Source of the DNA: an uncultured Eubacteriales bacterium
GTDB taxonomy: Bacteria; Bacillota; Clostridia; Christensenellales; CAG-917
Assembly (NCBI GenBank): GCA_900553825.1
Contig: USEV01000043.1
Span: forward strand, 1-7,017
Direction of reading: 5' to 3'
Length of the DNA stretch: 7,017 nt
The position numbers and the translations under genes are program-made. Below are positions 5,721 to 7,017 of this stretch, in pieces. Numbering within the stretch: the first letter of the stretch is position 1; the number at the start of each line of letters is the position of its first letter. The notes below the pieces were generated by a model that was given only the letters and a program-made list of their open reading frames with translations, was not told the DNA's origin and made no database searches.

Positions 5721-6791
5721 ATGGTGGGAAAGTGCCTTGAAAAGAGTGCGGAGCCCCGCAAACAGTTCGTGCGAGTCGCGGGCATCACGGAGCATTTCCC
5801 CGGCATGAAGACCTTCCGGCTGGAAGCGGACGGGGAGCGCACCTTGAGCCTTGCGCCCGCGAGGGCGGGGAATTACATCTCCGTCACCGCCGATGTGGGA
5901 GGGAGCAGAGTCACCCGCGCTTACACCCTCGCCTCGTCGCCCGCGGAGGCGCGACGGGACGGGTTTTACCTCATCACGGTCAAGAAGGCGGGCATACTCT
6001 CCGGCTTCCTGTGCGACGAGGTCGCGGAAGGCGATGTGCTCCTCTGTTCCGCGCCCGACGGGAATTTCGTCTACGACCCCGCACACGACGAAAAGGTCGT
6101 GGTGGGCATTGCCGGCGGCGGGGGCGTCACCTCCATGCTGTCCATGGCAAAGGCAGTCGCGGAGGGCAGCGAGGACTTCGACATGGTGCTCGTCTACTCG
6201 GTGGACCGCGCCTGCGAATTTCTGTTCAGGGAACAGCTCGACGGGCTGAATTGCCCGCGGGTCAAAGTCGTATATGTCGCCCGCGAAGGAGCGTGCGACG
6301 GAGTGGAGAGCGGCGTCGTGACCGCAAAGCTCGTGCACGACGCGGTAGGCGGGAGGAAGTTCACTCTCTTTGCCTGCGGCGGCGACGAGTTCTACGCTCA
6401 CCTCGTGAGGGAATTCGAGGGCGACGCGCTGGTCGCAGGCATGAAGTTTTCCAAAAACTCCGTCACCGACAGGGCGACGGAAGAAAAATTCTTCACCCTC
6501 ACCGTGCAACTGGGCGCAAGGGAATACCGCGTGCCCTGCCGCACCACCGAAACGCTCATGGTGGCAATGGAGCGTGCGGGGCTCGGCGTGCTTTCGCAGT
6601 GCAGGGTGGGCGAGTGCGGCTTTTGCCGCAGTAAGGTGCTCGCGGGGAATTACACCGTTTCCCCGAGCCATGACAAGAGGTCGTCCGACGACATGCGCGC
6701 GGGGGTCGTGCACCCCTGTTGCACATATCCCGACGGGGATGTGACCCTGTCGGCACCCGAGGACAGCGCCGCGTCTGCGCGCAAGGAGTGA
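5721..6791 (+). CDS. FAD-dependent NAD(P)H oxidoreductase with C-terminal plant-type [2Fe-2S] domain
   Basis: This 356-residue soluble electron-transfer flavoprotein belongs to the ferredoxin-NADP reductase superfamily. The FAD-binding beta barrel (about 15-120) has RAYTLASS (66-73), the R-x-Y-S/T signature. The nucleotide domain (about 125-235) has GIAGGGGVTSM (129-139) for NAD(P)H. The C-terminal domain (about 255-345) has CRVGECGFC (Cys294, 299, 302) and a final HPCC (Cys333/334), the pattern of plant-type [2Fe-2S] ferredoxins. The arrangement is that of class-I oxygenase reductases and of the NADH oxidoreductase paired with hybrid-cluster protein; no oxygenase or hybrid-cluster gene is in view. 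The ATG at 5721 has GGAG (5709-5712) 8 bases upstream and lies 5 bases after the kinase stop. The GTG at 5712 is possible but lies within that site. A likely role is passing electrons from NAD(P)H to the EFR1 protein (inference). Confidence 0.93.
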   Translation: MVGKCLEKSAEPRKQFVRVAGITEHFPGMKTFRLEADGERTLSLAPARAGNYISVTADVGGSRVTRAYTLASSPAEARRDGFYLITVKKAGILSGFLCDEVAEGDVLLCSAPDGNFVYDPAHDEKVVVGIAGGGGVTSMLSMAKAVAEGSEDFDMVLVYSVDRACEFLFREQLDGLNCPRVKVVYVAREGACDGVESGVVTAKLVHDAVGGRKFTLFACGGDEFYAHLVREFEGDALVAGMKFSKNSVTDRATEEKFFTLTVQLGAREYRVPCRTTETLMVAMERAGLGVLSQCRVGECGFCRSKVLAGNYTVSPSHDKRSSDDMRAGVVHPCCTYPDGDVTLSAPEDSAASARKE

Positions 6792-6793
6792 GA

Positions 6794-7017
6794 ATGAAGG
6801 TTTTGTTTGTCTGTTCGAGCAATGTATGTCGCAGCCCGTATGCGGAATTCGTTTTCCGTCGGCTCGTCGAGCAAAGCCCCGTGCTTTCGGCGGCGGGAGT
6901 CGAGGTGTCGTCTTCCGCGGTGTTCAACAAGAGCAAGAACATCTTTCCCAAAGCCGTCGTGAGCCTCAAAAGGGAGGGCTTCGACGAGCAGGAGATACTC
7001 GCACACAAGCCGTCGTT
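6794..7017 (+). CDS. Low-molecular-weight protein tyrosine phosphatase family, 3'-truncated by the window end
   Basis: Only the first 74 codons are present; the frame is open at the window end. The protein starts MKVLFVCSSNVCRSPYAE, with the phosphatase loop Cys7-x5-Arg13-Ser14 that defines this family. Cys7 is the nucleophile and Arg13 binds phosphate. The family includes phosphotyrosine phosphatases linked to exopolysaccharide tyrosine kinases, arginine phosphatases of the YwlE type, and thioredoxin-type arsenate reductases. The missing C-terminal half, with the catalytic DP Asp, is needed to tell them apart. The ATG is preceded by AAGGAG (6783-6788) with a 5-base gap and lies 2 bases after the reductase stop, so it belongs to the same operon. 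Confidence 0.9.
   Translation, partial: MKVLFVCSSNVCRSPYAEFVFRRLVEQSPVLSAAGVEVSSSAVFNKSKNIFPKAVVSLKREGFDEQEILAHKPS

Noticed and set aside
6373..6387. GGDEF motif (diguanylate cyclase signature) in the reductase
   Set aside because: Residues 220-224 read GGDEF by chance, at the usual CGP-type site near the end of the NAD(P)H domain. No cyclase fold surrounds them.
3710..6713. Long minus-strand frames (3710-4741, 4633-5406, 5685-6713)
   Set aside because: All are mirror images of the well-supported regulator, kinase and reductase genes. Their translations have the Leu/Val/His/Arg bias of antisense GC-rich code.
42..7017. Absence of CTAG
   Set aside because: I found none, but CTAG is rare in many bacterial genomes, so on its own it is not informative, unlike ACGT and GGCC.

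Overview
The window is the left end of a draft contig from a high-G+C bacterium (about 60% G+C by eye). It codes densely on one strand and has strong AGGAGG-type ribosome binding sites. The flavodoxin/ferredoxin fusion (EFR1 family), the OmpR-type two-component pair and the epimerase with a C-terminal zinc ribbon suggest an anaerobic, probably gut-type member of the Clostridia. That placement is inferred from gene families and is not proven. The first 41 bases are not genomic: they match an Illumina Nextera i5 index plus the Read 1 transposase adapter.

Layout. Bases 42-391 hold the 3' end of an unrecognised beta-rich protein gene, cut by the adapter junction. A 93-base spacer with two small palindromes leads to an orphan six-helix membrane protein (485-1294), which is followed by a convincing rho-independent terminator (1323-1362). 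The 244-base gap 1295-1538 is the only sizeable non-coding region. It holds a 9-bp tandem repeat, the terminator, a 7-bp inverted repeat, three TGT-type repeats spaced exactly 11 bp, a -10-like box and a small leader hairpin.

From 1539 to the window end, six genes run head to tail with spacings from -13 to +15 bp, so they are almost certainly one operon. They are an extended SDR epimerase/dehydratase fused to a zinc ribbon, an EFR1-type flavodoxin-2x[4Fe-4S] protein, an OmpR-family response regulator, a histidine kinase whose only membrane segments are at its C-terminus, an FAD/NAD(P)H reductase with a plant-type [2Fe-2S] domain, and the start of a low-molecular-weight protein tyrosine phosphatase (cut by the window end).

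How they may work together (inference). The reductase could take electrons from NAD(P)H through FAD and [2Fe-2S] and pass them to the FMN/[4Fe-4S] protein. The SDR enzyme could act on an unknown nucleotide-linked or small-molecule substrate. The kinase-regulator pair would control the locus, possibly through the 11-bp-phased repeats upstream of the SDR gene. No mobile element, CRISPR array, tRNA or rRNA was seen.

The strongest unexplained signal is compositional. The palindrome ACGT occurs once in 7 kb, at the centre of a perfect 12-bp intergenic palindrome, and GGCC occurs twice, both at the 3' end of the kinase gene. Codon choice switches to avoid these words, as expected if restriction-modification systems or methylation-driven mutation have shaped this genome.
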